Positions 38,455 to 50,415 of a stretch of DNA of 64,000 nucleotides are shown here, one piece after another. Position numbers and translations under genes: made by a program. The notes below the pieces were generated by a model. The model was given only the letters and a program-made list of their open reading frames with translations. It was not told the DNA's origin and made no database searches. Within the stretch, counting starts at the first letter, position 1. Each line of letters begins with the position of its first letter. This stretch comes from Phytoseiulus persimilis. Its lineage: Eukaryota > Arthropoda > Arachnida > Mesostigmata > Phytoseiidae. The DNA is taken from assembly GCA_037576195.1 (NCBI GenBank), contig CM075103.1:8618001-8682000 (forward strand), read 5' to 3'.

Positions 38455-39030
38455 TAGACCTTGGAGCGGTTTCGACCGCGGTCAATAAAGCGCAAAATAC
38501 TGCGGCTGACAGCCGCGGTATTTTCGAATCGCCGGATTTTGAATCATTCCGTGCTTCCGAGTGAGGATACTTCTGTTATAACTTCTCCGAGCGGTGAAAT
38601 AGACGTCAACGAAGCACAAGCTCTACCGATTCAGCGGCACTCAATTGGAATCGATGTCATGCCCTCCAGCGGTTCCAGCGACGGATGATTTGACTACATG
38701 AATGAATGCGGGGAACAAAACGCGCACAAACACGAACAAATCAGCGCAGGCTTGAGGGTATGCAAGTTGTCTATCAAACGTACTCTTCGAGTGTCGTTTG
38801 CTTGGATTTTGAGCTTTTTCATGATCTGCTTGTGACCACTCACACTCGGAGCGTTCATTCCCGCACGTCGAGAGATTCTTCTCTCAGTCGCCCCGACGTC
38901 TGTTCAAGCAGAGCGCGACTTCAGCGTGATTCGGTTCCCACTGTGAGAGGATCGGGGAAGCCTGGAACCGCGATCGCTGGACGACCTCTCCGTCCCAGGA
39001 CTATTCTCACCAACAGAGATACGAAGAGAG
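38455..39030 (+). pseudogene. Decayed hAT-superfamily DNA transposase, C-terminal part
   Basis: Two pieces of a hAT transposase read on the plus strand. The first, from 38461, gives RFRPRSIKRKILRLTAAVF followed by LNHSVLPSED, like the hAT segment preceding the dimerisation region. The second, from about 38850, gives ARREILLSVAPTSVQAERDF, then SLEPRSLDDLSV, which matches the hAT C-terminal dimerisation motif (P-T-S-x-x-A/S-E-R-x-F-S). The two pieces are in different frames with about 200 bp of unrecognisable sequence between them, and an in-frame TGA at 38943 interrupts the second. The catalytic N-terminal part and BED finger were not found, nor were the short terminal inverted repeats. This is a dead copy. 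Confidence 0.65.
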
Positions 39031-39360
39031 AGTGATGGATATTCACTCAACTGAAGATCAGGTTGGATAAGACGAGGGGCATCTCGTTCCAAAAAGCTTC
39101 GAGCTGACTGATGACAGCGCTATGCGCTCATGAACATATAGTTCAGCTCATTCAGTTACGATCAACGAAAAAACACCTCAAGATTGTTGGCTACATGCGG
39201 TATTCGAACGTGGTTTCTCTCGGTGAACTGCGGTTTCCACGAAAAGCGTTTGTTCGCAAGGTCTGGAGGTGATTTCGCTGAGTTTTCAGCATGAGACCGA
39301 AATTTACGATGGAGAAGCGCCCTGGGTTTTTGCACGTGTGCCTCGAATCCCGCGGACATA

Positions 39361-40440
39361 TTGGGTGCTTGCGAAAGTTCTGTGCGCTGAACTTCAACAG
39401 CTCACAACTCCGCTTCTGGGAGCCGCACAAGAATATTAGGATACTAAAAATGCGCCGAATTCAGTAAGCTTTCAGGAGCGGCCAGGCTCTAGCAAGCGAC
39501 TCGCCAACACCCACGGTTTTACTGTAACGGTCGGGAATCGAGAAACTGCAAACCGCGATTCCGGCAAAACACAGAAGATGACCCCTGGTTTTCTCTTCGG
39601 AATCATGAATTCCGTCGAGAATTGAGCTGTTTCAAGAAAAAATTAGCAATTCATCCACTCCAGAGCGGAGATATCGGCCCCGGAAGATTTTTTTTTTTTC
39701 AGCGATTTATCGGTGTTTTTTTTTCGGCCAATTGAGCTGTCTCATGGATGCGATCAACTTAGATCCCTTTGGAAATGCTCCGAAGCCTCTAGAAATCGTC
39801 TGTTCAATACAGAGTGATCAGCATGTCTCCCTTCTGGGAAGATGAGTTCGATTGTGCCATCGAGGAGTCTTGCTGGCTTCCTCACAAAGTTCAACGTTCT
39901 CAGATGCGCAGACTGCGGGAAGCGACGCTTGAACGGGAGAGAATGGTTTTTCTCATCGACTTCGGATCTCAGGATCGCTTCTCGCAACGTGGACAACGAT
40001 GAAACGTGTTAACCGGACATTCCCGTATCAGCATTTCCGGGAAATTTCCCGCTTATCCCATTCGCGAGACAGTTCAATCGGCAAAAAAGTCACTAAGAAT
40101 CAGATCCTCCGGGGCCGACATCTCCGCTTTGCAGCGGCCGAATCGCTTCACCTTTCTTTCAAAAAAGCTCAATCCTGAACGAAATCAATGATCCCGAAGA
40201 GAAAACAGGGGGCATTATCCAAGCTTCGCCGGAATCGCCAAACCGCAAGTTTTCTATTTTCGACCATCTCAGTAAAACCTTCGGTGTTGGCAAGCCGTTT
40301 GTCGGATCAGCACGAACTCAATCGCATCTGGAAGCTGACTAAATGACGCATTTTAAGTACCTCATCATCTTTCTGTGCCTCCTAGAAGCGGAGTTATGAG
40401 CTGTCGAAGCTCAGCGCTCGGAACTTATGCAAGCTCCTCA
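39361..40440. repeat. Large imperfect inverted repeat (foldback-like), about 1.1 kb
   Basis: The left arm (39361 to at least 39752) reappears in reverse complement as the right arm (about 40056-40440). Matching landmarks include CAGCTCACAACTCCGCTTCT at 39399 versus the complement of the segment at 40383-40403; GATTCCGGC; TTTTCTCTTCGG; CGGAGATATCGGCCCCGGA versus CGGAGATGTCGGCCCCGGA; and ATTGAGCTGTCTC versus ATTGAACTGTCTC. Estimated arm identity is about 75%. Weaker pairing continues inward (to about 39815/39990) and perhaps outward to about 39265/40540. The centre is about 200-300 bp. No transposase and no clear target-site duplication were found. Either a foldback transposon or two head-to-head copies of one repeat family. 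Confidence 0.7.
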
Positions 40441-42161
40441 CGAAGCCTGGTACGATTTCCTCCGGAGCAGTCTCTCGACCATAGCTGGATAGCTGAGCCA
40501 TTGGTCATCATTCACCATCCATCAATCTTCAGTCATCACTACAGCTGGGAAGTTGAGGCATTTTTATTTTTTTACGCCTCCCATCTGTCCGTAAGCCTAA
40601 ACGTCCAGGTTCCATTTCCAACCTAGACCACACTATACCCTCCCCGATGAGACGAATCCCGGCATAGATGGAATTTGTGAACTGGTGAAGCTGCTGACCC
40701 AGATGGGGTCGCATGATGGTTTCGCTAGATCCCGCCACTGTTTCCAAAAGGACGGATTACAAATGACGCGTTTCGCTTTTTCACCTGAATTCTCTTCCTA
40801 GCCTGCTTGCATTCCACTGATTGCGGTCTCAACTGCATAGTCTGCCGCGCCGACGCACTAGAGTCCGAAATCTGTTTCCCGAATCAAGTGTAACCCCGAC
40901 TTGGGTCGATAGAAATTCTCATTCGGGGCTTCAAGAATTTCTCCGAGTTCTTCGGGGAAGAGCGAGGTAAAGGAGCGGGGACGTTTTCTCCACCAGCCTG
41001 GGTGCAAAGCTATCCAAAACTCGCGAGGGAGCAAGGTTTTGATCGATGATCGGTGTCTATCTAACTTTTTCACCTTCTGTTTGAGGGATTCGGCTTTCGA
41101 GTGCTGAACGGATTTCTGCGAGCACGTACTTCAGCCACTGCGACGCAAATTATTCGTAGCAAGAAGCTGTCCAGCCCAGTGGAGGAAGATATCTGGGAAA
41201 TGTTTCCACTTTTAGGAAAGGAGACCGTGGACCTCGTTCGCATTGTGTGTTTCGCGGCAGTGGTTTTACCCCTTTTCCTTAGTCAGATTTTCGTTCAAAG
41301 ACCATCAGTCCACTGTTGGCAACGTTTGCTTGCAGTTTGCTCCAGGTGACACCTTTCCCAGGACCAAACGCAAGGCAAATGGAGGCTGGAGGAGAAGAGT
41401 TTGCTTCCAGTTGCAATATTCTCTTCCTTCAACGTCCTAACCTCGTCGTGTTCTCCGCGTCGTCTCGTACCGTACCCCTCCCCCATATGGCTCGACCCCC
41501 ACTCCCCGCTCTTTGTGTACCTTGGTGACTACCGTTTGAGTCTCTCGAGTGTCTCGGCTGAATAGAGCGCGGATTCCAGCCCCGTCGGCGTCGATCGAGG
41601 AATATTTCAAGATCTTTCGTAACTGATTCACGAAGGAGTCAGTGTTTGATTGTTGAATCTTCTGCTGGTTGAAGAGCTGAGACAAACCGGCCCGGAGCTA
41701 AGTCTCTGTGAACTTCGTTAACACCCTTAGCGTGGAGATATTCTCGCGGTCAAGGGCAAACAAGATAGAGAAGACGCTTGAAAAACGATGTTCCTTGATC
41801 GCCTCTGCAAGCGATGAGAATCTGTTCTCCGATCTCATCATGAACGTCGCGTCCTCAGTGAATCATTAACTCCTTCGAGGCGAGCGAGCGAGCCGCTCCT
41901 ACGACCGACGGCGGCTATCCGACACTTATTGAAACTCCCGTTGTTGTAACGGAACACTTGGTTATCACAGCGGAGCCGTCGAGAGGGGAACTTTTCTTCT
42001 TTCTCGCAAGCTGCAGAGCCGCCTCACTTTCCGAACGTCCTGTGAGCGCCTGGTTCGAATCCTGGTCCAGCGTCTGACCAGTATGGAGAAGAGTGCGATT
42101 AAACATTCGCTGCCTGCTTCCCGTTTCCGACTTCCGGGTTAGGAATTTTTGGGCCGAAGTG

Positions 42162-42163
42162 TA
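42162..42163. repeat. Left TA target-site duplication
   Basis: TA immediately outside the left CAGGGTG end. Paired with TA at 43458-43459, it defines the insertion site of the hairpin element. Confidence 0.7.
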
Positions 42164-43457
42164 CAGGGTGTGTTCTCTAAGCTGCAACATTTTCGTGGCC
42201 TCCGTGTTTTGAGCTGTATTTCGGTCGAATTTCATCCGATCCGGGATTTTTTTTTTGATCGAAAGCTCTTGAAAAGGCGCATCTTATCGCATTCTAATGT
42301 AGTCTTGCATTCTACCGGCGAGGGTTCGCTCGTTGTGCCGGAAGCTAGCCGCAGCGGAACTGAAACCACCCAGAATTGTTTCAAGTTCAGCAGCTGAACT
42401 TGGCCCCGTTTTTTTTCTGAGAATCAGATCAGCTCTGCGTTTTCCAGGGCTCGTCGAAGTTTTCCTTAATTTGATTCATGGCCCATAAGAGAACCTACCA
42501 GGGAATCGCCGATTCTCAACCAATTTCGGAAAAGAAAAAACGGAAAAGTTCCTCTCGATACCACCTACGAAAGAACGCGCAGTTCGGTTGTGAATCGGAG
42601 AAACGGTATTCAATACGAGATACCCCTAAATTGAGCCCTCCAGCTCCCCTGCCGCCCTCTCCCGTGGAGAACAACTCATGACTCCTCAGGTGAGCCGAGT
42701 TCGGGAATTCCACTGATGGCAAAAGTTTCTTGTTTCGAGCCAACCTCCCCGGAAACGAAGTAACCGGGTCGATCCGATAACTTTTTTTTCACCTCAAAAG
42801 TCACTGGTCGCTCATTTCATGTCCCCGTCTGGAAACGCGCCGACAACTCGGCTCCCGTAGCAGACCGGAGAAAGTCATCGCGGCGATCGGCTCCTGGTTC
42901 GGAAGGAAAACTTCGGTATCTCGCAACTCTTCCGAACTGTTATTCGTCGAAGTCGTCAGGACCCCTGCCGAGTGGTCGGTGCGTTTTCGAGCAGGGACAT
43001 GAGATGACCGCCCAATGATTTCTGAGGTGGGAAAAATAGTTCTCGGATCGACCCGGTAAGGAACTTTTGCCATCGGTGAAATTTCGGCAGGGGGTCTGGG
43101 GGGCTCAATTTAGGGGTAGCACTGATTGAATACCGCTTCTCCGATTCGCAAACGATCTGAGGGTTCTCGCGAGCGTTGCATAGCTGGGATCGAGAGGAAT
43201 CTTTCAGATTTTCATTTTTCAGAATGTGTTGAGAAGCGGCGATTCCCTGGTAGGTTCGTTTAGGGGCCATGGATTGAATTGAGGAAAACTTCGACGAGCT
43301 CTGGAAAACGCAACACTGATCTGATCCTCAAAACTAAAAATGCGATAAGATGAGCCTTTCCAAGAGCTTTCGATTCCCATATTGGATGAAATTCGACCGA
43401 AATACAGCTCGAAACACGGAGGCCACAAAAATGTTGCAGCTTAGAGAACACACCCTG
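42164..43457. mobile_element. TA-flanked hairpin DNA transposon (Tc1/mariner-type MITE) with very long inverted arms
   Basis: Both ends carry CAGGGTGTGTTCTCTAAGC in inverted orientation, each flanked outside by TA (42162-42163 and 43458-43459). This is the TA target duplication used by the Tc1/mariner superfamily. The ends continue into nearly perfect long arms: roughly 42164-42860 pairs with 42955-43457, leaving a loop of about 100 bp. The left arm is longer because of small insertions. Each arm holds the same short ATG-led reading beginning MAHKRTYQGIA (left, plus strand, 42478) or MAPKRTYQGIA (right, minus strand, 43270). These differ at many residues and look unconstrained. No DDE transposase is encoded, so the element is non-autonomous. 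Confidence 0.85.
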
Positions 43458-43459
43458 TA
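43458..43459. repeat. Right TA target-site duplication
   Basis: TA immediately outside the right end (CACCCTG on the plus strand). It mirrors the TA at the left end. Confidence 0.7.
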
Positions 43460-46400
43460 TTTTGGCTTGTGGCGAAAAAATTCAACGAATCATACAAACA
43501 TGCATTCGGGCGATCGACTAGGAATGAACCTTCTGTAGAGCTCCGACTCTCCACTGCGCTGTTCGTCGACTCCGGATGCGATTCAGTACGCGGTATCTGC
43601 GAATACTCCCACAAATTCAGTTTGATGCGAGCTCACGGCTTCAGTCGTTATGTTTGCTTCGGAGATGAGTACGGAGGGCCTCGCAGGTAGCTCGCACGGG
43701 ATCACTATCCGATCACATCGGAAGGATCGCATGTGCGTTGGACAACTCACACCCATCAGACAACTCCTGATGCGATGCATACGGGGATCGGATGCTTCGA
43801 CTAGGACGAATGTCGTTTTCGAGGTTCACAGTTCGTGGAGGGTGGCCTACCAATCCCGCTCCAACGAGCTCGTCGGAGATGGCATCAGAGATCTCCCGGC
43901 GACGCAGCATCGAATCCCTACATCAGAGTAGTTTCCCGCGAATTGATTCCTAAAAATCCAAACCCGAGTCGTGGAACTCAGTTTCGTGGAACGGAACAGT
44001 GAGATGTTCATCTGTCTCTTGCGCTCTGTGGGGAATAGGGAACGGCATGAGGCAAGCGGCATGATGGCGAAATTTTCCCTCGAGTTCCTGGGAGCACAGC
44101 TCCTTCGGAGAGTTTTTAAACGCTGTGTGATCCCCGAGGGCATGGAACACAGGAGAAGTAACCACCATGAAATATTTGTGAGCCTTCTTCGGAGTTGAAG
44201 ACCGAAAATACAGTCTCTATCAGCGGCTAAGGTCCGCACCACGGTTGAAATCGCAAGAGGAGTTCCCCCGTTCCGAGTCTACGGTTCGAGAGGCTCGTTC
44301 ATCCTTTTCTGTCGACGTTGGCCCTGTTTCCACGGAGGAAGAAATCCGACGCTACTTAACGGATCGTTATTCTTTCCAGGCCGAAATCACTGCAGGACGT
44401 TCGGAAGGCTCTCCGCTTTGACAGGTTTCCTGCTCGGGCGAGTCTTGGGTGACAATCGAGCGTTCTTTTATTTGACTTTTTACCTTCGGGGAGCGCTGCT
44501 CTGCAGACATCGATTCAAACGCTCAGAAAGCTGCGGACACCTCCTTCCCTTCGAGCGAGAAAGGAGGTCAACATGATCCCATCCTGAGAGGGCCCGTTTT
44601 CTAGTTTAGGAATTGCCCAATTTCAACTCTCTCGCCGACGTTCCAGATCTAAAAACTGTGCTCATGCTTCGTGGACTAAACTGGGTACCAGTGGGCCGCT
44701 GTGTCCTCGCTGCCTCCGGTGTCGTACTCTCGCAAGTCTCGTTCTCGACGGAAAAAAAGTTTAATGTCTCACATTGTCCTCGCTTCATTCTACTGCACGC
44801 TCATACCGACAATGACCCACTCAGACGGCGGCGCCGAGCAACTACCGAGGGGAACGAAGATGAGCGAGAGGAGCGATTCCTTCAAATCACCCGTTTCGGA
44901 ATCCGCGTCGCATGCTCTATCGAGGCATAAGACTCGACATGAAACCACCCCGCGCTCTGACTCGCGGCTCGCGTTCATCGGAGCACTCGGTGTGCGCTGC
45001 TTCAACAACAGATCGAAACCAGTGAAACGACCACCGCGAGCTTCCCGTAAAGAACTCCTGGAATGCGGAAAATTAACCGCCGACGATGTATGCGCAACCG
45101 AGAGGCAACATGGAAAGGACGGGGAGGCGCGGATGTTCTACAGGATGACGAAAAACGAGGACGACGGGGAAGAAGAGCGGAAGATAGGGACGCGCAGCAC
45201 AACTACGCGCCCCGCAAAAGCTGTCCCGCGAAGCCACAGCAGATAAGATGAGAAAGTGAGTTCTAATCACGCGAAGTTCCTCCGTTGCCTCCCTCTGATA
45301 GAGTAAGCTGTCAGGTTGCGGCACTGGCCGACTTCGGCTTCGCAACGACTGTTCGGTATGTTGCTAACTCGAGGTAGGTGCTGTGAGGAGAGCTCGACCC
45401 ACCGATGGCCGAGCATGGGAGTCCTCCAGCTAGCCTGCCAGCGGGAGAAAATTGAAAGTCAAGGTCCGCTTCGGGGCTTAGCGAATTTCGAGGAGAAAGG
45501 AGTAAAAAATGCCGGGAAACATCAGCCGTTGCCGTTGAAGTAGGGAGCCGTCGCGAAAACGATTCCGTTGCTCGAGGGATTACCGTGGAGAACCGTTGCA
45601 AACCCCGTTCGCTAAGTGTCGTAGCTCAAGGAACGAATGAGAGCCCTGCCGGCCCTCAGGGAGTGAGACGAGTGCGAGGAGCTCCAGTCAGAAGAGTTTC
45701 CCTTCAGCTCTCGGAAATTTCCCGGTGCGCCCTCTCGTGAAATATCTCAGTGGGGGAAAATCACACCCGCTGGAAGTTGTATCGATCGAGGGATAGTTTC
45801 AAGACTCTGTGCCCGGATTTCCGGTCGGTTTCCTGCGTTTGAACGAGATAGCAGTGAAACATTTCATTCCCGGAGAGCACGAGGAACTCGACACGCGTCT
45901 CGGTGACGCTACATGGCGACCACAACAACAACAGCGAGAGTGGAATAGATTATGGTTGTTGCTCGCTTCGGGACCGAATGACTCCGACATATGGCGAGAC
46001 TGCTATCTGAAGTCGTCGTCGATGTTTTTGCGTCGGGCTGATGATCGACTCCCAGAGCGGATTCAGGAATCGATGTCGAAGCCTCCATATCTGCCCTCAT
46101 TACGAGACAACGTAGGGTCTATCACCAACATGCCGAAAATTTGTTTGTGGGTTGCGCTCCGTCTCGGGTCCCGATGGTCCAGAATCAGGATTCGCGGCGA
46201 ATATTCTTTCTTATCCCAGGATCTGCCGCGGAAGCTCTCCGCTGGAATGAGAACATATTTGCGCGCCATTTCCCTCTGGGATTCATCGAGAGAAACCTGA
46301 TCCAGTGGTGCATCCAGCGCACGTGGACCTCGGAATGTCCTCTTCGAGGAGCGGCTGAAAATAGAACCATGCGACCCCAGCGTCTCGAACATGAAGCTCT

Positions 46401-47427
46401 CAGCTCAGTTCCCATTTCAGTTCCGAAACACAACTCTTCCGAGGAATCTCACCTTTCTGTGGCTTTCCCTCCTGGATTTCACGGGGAGAAACACTTTTTG
46501 GATGATGCGCGAGGCAGAAAATGGGAAAGTCCAGCGTTGAACCATCCGCCATAATCCAAAGAATCGTTGTGCCTTGTCCATCCCCGAACCCAAATGTGGT
46601 CATCCTCGATCTCTTACTCGATTCCGAATCGACTATTGTTCGCGGTCCGCAAAACGATTCCAGTAACATCAAAATACTCTCAAGCCCGTAAAAAGCTAGC
46701 GTGCCGTCTTCTCGCTGCTTTGACTCGACCGAGTTGAGGCGAGGTTGCGACGCTGAGCTCTTGCGGCAACCTCTACACGAACGAAGTTGAAAGTGAACGT
46801 CGGAAAACCGGCGAGAATGTCGGACGAATATCGACTTCGGTTTCGCGCGGCAAACAACACGATTGTTCCGAGCGAGATCAGGGCACTGTTGTGATCGACC
46901 GATATTCTTTTTCCCCCTCTCTCTATCCATCCATCCCATTCTCATGCTTTCCCGCGTCGGATTTCTCTCGAAGCTTTCAGCTGCAACCCTGCGGCGACGA
47001 CCTCGCACCCCGAACTGATAAACGAGCAAACGAACGAGCGGGACGCCGACCAGCGCAGTCAGCCCGATGACTCGAAGTGAGTGAGGTTGGAGAAATGAGG
47101 TTGGAGGGAGAAATTGCTTCAAACAAAAGCCGAAATGGAGAATCCATTTGAACGACGAACTCCTGTTCTGGCCTTGCCTGTCCGACCAAGCCCTCCTAGC
47201 CGGATGAGGTCTCTAGATGGGTCCTCGCACGACGGCAAAGTCACGACAAGCGATTTCTCCTTCTCCCTCTTTCCCTCCGGCCGCTCTCCTTGGGAAAATT
47301 GCGTGTAAAACCCAACTTGGGAAAGCTTTCTGCGAGGTAACGGAAATGTAATGATCTGAGTAACGGAGGCGGGAAAAGGGCCTCCATTCGGCCATTCCTG
47401 CGCCGAGCGTACAAGACCCATATGAAC

Positions 47428-47481
47428 ATGCATGGTACCTCAATGCGTTATTGTCATTGCGTGTATGGTACTCCCATGCAT
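47428..47481. repeat. Short imperfect hairpin
   Basis: ATGCATGG with TACC on the left (47428-47439) pairs with GGTA, a three-base bulge and CCATGCAT (47467-47481). An inner CAATG/CATTG stem (47441-47445 with 47455-47459) closes a nine-base loop. The size suits a small RNA precursor but the stem is bulged, and the sequence matches no conserved arthropod microRNA that I recall. Confidence 0.25.
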
Positions 47482-48645
47482 ACGTGAATATTCGCCACAT
47501 CCGAGAATGCGTATCGCTGAACTGGTCCAGCTCTCCAGAGCGGAGAATAACAGGGACCGAGCTCATCCCAGGTTCCTTGCTCGTCCAGCTTCATCGCTGG
47601 TCTGACCTCCCTCACCGACGTAGAAATTCTCTCGCTCGGAGCTCATTCTCTCGGCCAACGAATTCCGTTGGAGTCGGAGTTTGTGAGTGGCTCGTTATTG
47701 ACAGGCTATCGATTTGAGCTCAATTGGACGTTTGTTTCAACCTTCGAGCGATGCGCAAACGAAGCAGCTCCAATTCGTCCCTGAGGACCTTGTCGTGCGG
47801 ATACGGAATCAGTAGTTTTATGAGTCTCTCGACGGTTCCTCTTCAACCTCGACGTTAATATCGAGATTGGAGGAGTTGTTTTGGAGCCAGCGAGGAGAAG
47901 AAACTAAGATGCTGTGGAAACACAGTCGTCGGGGCGAACCTGAAGATTGGAGCAAACGGTTTGTGTTGCGAACGTGAGAAGAAAATGAAAGACCTCCACA
48001 GAAATCACTCGGGACGCGAAACTCCACCTCAGCGGCTACTTGAACCTCGCGAGGGCGATGGCCGCTCACTCATGGCGCCGGTGCGGGCAAGTCAGAAAGG
48101 AATCTTCGCCATGACGCAATTGTGCCCGCCACAATTTGAATTTCAGAGATCTCCGCTTCCTCGAGTCCGCGTCTTCCCAGTTACCAACTCCGACTCACGC
48201 GCAGTAGTTGCAGGGAGGAACGCTGGAAGCGAGCGCTGATGCTTCGATCCGACGCCCAAAACCGAGGTTCTAGCTCGGAATCTTCGTCGAAAATCTTGTC
48301 GAGAACCCTCTCGATTCCGAGTCAGCTGTCTCATTTAGACAGGCCCCAGAAGTCTCGATGAGTTCTTCGTTCACTTCCAGTGAGTATTCCTCGTCGCTGG
48401 CATGAATCTAAGGAGACCGAATAATTGACAACGAGTCGAGTTACTTGGGAGCCTCGATCGAGCTCTGGGTGACGTCCAGGGGAGAGAAACTCGATGCGGA
48501 GCAGCTCGTTATGCTTAAACCTCGAAGAATCTTCAGAGAGATCGGAAAAACATTCCGAAGTGAGGAACTACTACCACAAATCGAGCTGAGCACTGAATGG
48601 GGTTCCCTCGGCAGCACTTTCATTGAAGGATTCTTGGACGGTTGA

Positions 48646-48664
48646 TTTTTTTTTTTTTTTTTTT
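48646..48664. repeat. T homopolymer, 19 bases
   Basis: A run of 19 T beginning right after the TGA that ends a short open reading (48445-48645). Read on the minus strand it is a poly(A) tract, which could mark the 3' end of a retroposed sequence lying to its right. No matching source or flanking duplication was identified, so this is only a possibility. Confidence 0.5.
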
Positions 48665-50214
48665 CTCGACGCCTCGAAGATCGCTGGGCTCAGACGGGGC
48701 CGGAATATCTGGGCTCCGTGCAAAAACGGGGGATATCCGAAAAATCAAATCCGCGCTGACTCGGTCGTCGATGCGTTTCGGGCCCGTTCGAGTGTCTGAG
48801 GCCGGCAGGACGCAAGACTCATCGGGGAGCACGGACAGGAGGACGGAAGCGCTCTCCTATGAATATAGCACGAAACAAAAGGCGGTCTCCCTCCGAATAT
48901 GAAACGAATCATGGGAAGCGAGACGCCACGTAGAAGCCACACGGAGCGAGCGTGGCCGGAAGCAACGGAGAGAGGGGACCTACCACAAGAAGTCGATGAC
49001 GCCACTGCGGCCCTCTCTTAGAACGGTGCCGTCCCCACGCTCGAGTGACTGGGCCCCCGTGCGTCGCTTGCTGCCAGCTAGGCTGTACCGTTGCCTGCTG
49101 CACGACATGTCTTCCGTTGCGACGTTATCACGAGGTCTGACGAGGCTACAATAGCCGTTATCTCGTCTCGGAGGAGAGGCGGGGCTCGCAGCGAGTGAGC
49201 CTAAGCAAAGCGAGGGGACGAATGGAGCAACGGTCAGAGCCGGGGGAGATACACAGCACGGACGCAATCCAGTTTCGGCTCACAAGAGCAATGAACAGTA
49301 CCGGCCCGGTTCGTGTCTTCCACGCTCTCCATGATCCGGCCATAAATCACAACAATATCAATAAATCAAAGGCCTAAACGTTCATTTTTCCGGAAGTTAT
49401 TCGGTCCACGGGAAACGCTCACCGTGTCCAACTGAATAAGGCTGATCGGCAATCTGATCGACGTACCGCCGGCTCGGCCCGCCGTCGGCCGGCCTGCTTG
49501 ACTAATCGATTACGAGACAGCCAAAACAAATACTCCCCCAGTGACGGTCACGCCGAGCCATCGAATCCGGGGTGGCCTCCCTCGAAGCATCCTCGGACTG
49601 CGGACTCCGGTTCCGACCCTGAAACGGCTCGTTTCGGTCAAGAGACGCTTCCAGAGCTGGCCGTGAGAGTTCAGAGACGGGTGAGCTGAGAATTCGAGTG
49701 AAATTCACAAGAACTACGGGAAGTCCCGAAGCTTTCGAGCTTGGGCTGCTCCGAGACTCGCGCGGGCGCCGGGATCCTCAGGCAGGACAAATGCGGAGCC
49801 TCCTCGAAACAACCCGGAGTAAGGTCGGTTGTAAAAGTGTCGCGGCAGCGTGGAGCCCTACTGAATTCCGAATGCTCCGTAGTCTGAGCGTTAACGAGCG
49901 TCGCCGGGAGAGCCGAACGTTGTCGGAATCACTTTCGTGCTCAGCCACAAAGTTCCAACGCTCACAGAGCGGGGAGTCACCTGGATTCCCTTCGATAACC
50001 CCACATTCTGCTCAACGGACATATTTCCCCAAGCATTCGATTTTATGGAAACGGCGCCTGTCGCGCATCGGCGATAGGCCCCAATGATGTGCGTACGGCC
50101 GGTCGGGGGCCCAGCGCGCTATCTCTCACTCACGCAGGAATTTTTCTGCTACTAGCTTGGAATGATTTCCTGATCTATTCCCCAAAACCGGCGGACTTTC
50201 CCCGCGACGCACAT

Positions 50215-50415
50215 ATGTCGTCGGTAGCTTCCAAAGTTGTTATCGAAGCTCTCAAGAAAAGTCCGGCTATTTCCGGATTCTTAGCCATGGGCATTTTGTC
50301 TTTCTCTCAGATCCTGACTCGGCAAGCCACTCGTGATCGTGTCATGTCCGCAGTCCAACTTGAATCGGGGAGACTTGATTGGGTGGCTCGCGGCTTCAAA
50401 AATTATCATACGTGA
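50215..50415 (+). CDS. Candidate small protein or exon with a hydrophobic segment, family not recognised
   Basis: ATG at 50215 opens a 66-residue reading ending in TGA. It begins MSSVASKVVIEALKKSP, has a hydrophobic stretch (AISGFLAMGILSFSQIL), and ends with a charged part containing TRQATRDRVM and LDWVARGFKNY. The amphipathic start, single short hydrophobic helix and basic tail resemble small mitochondrial membrane proteins, but no family is recognised. The frame stays open upstream to about 50089, so it could be one exon of a longer gene; a GTGAGG donor-like site overlaps the stop. Chance cannot be excluded. Confidence 0.3.
   Translation: MSSVASKVVIEALKKSPAISGFLAMGILSFSQILTRQATRDRVMSAVQLESGRLDWVARGFKNYHT

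Noticed and set aside
41437-41690. Minus-strand reading with a faint resemblance to a retroelement gag segment
   Set aside because: The resemblance is a loose pattern over about 50 residues with no neighbouring polymerase, integrase or terminal repeats. At most a small old fossil; too weak to call.
42005-42075. Possible tRNA because of GGTTCGAATCC-like text near 42050
   Set aside because: The T-arm-like stem has a mismatch and no acceptor, D-arm or anticodon stem can be drawn around it.
46063-46392. Minus-strand ATG-led reading beginning MARKYVLIPAE, briefly considered as a virus-like element fossil
   Set aside because: Only the first dozen residues looked familiar. No accompanying polymerase, integrase, ATPase or terminal repeats were seen.
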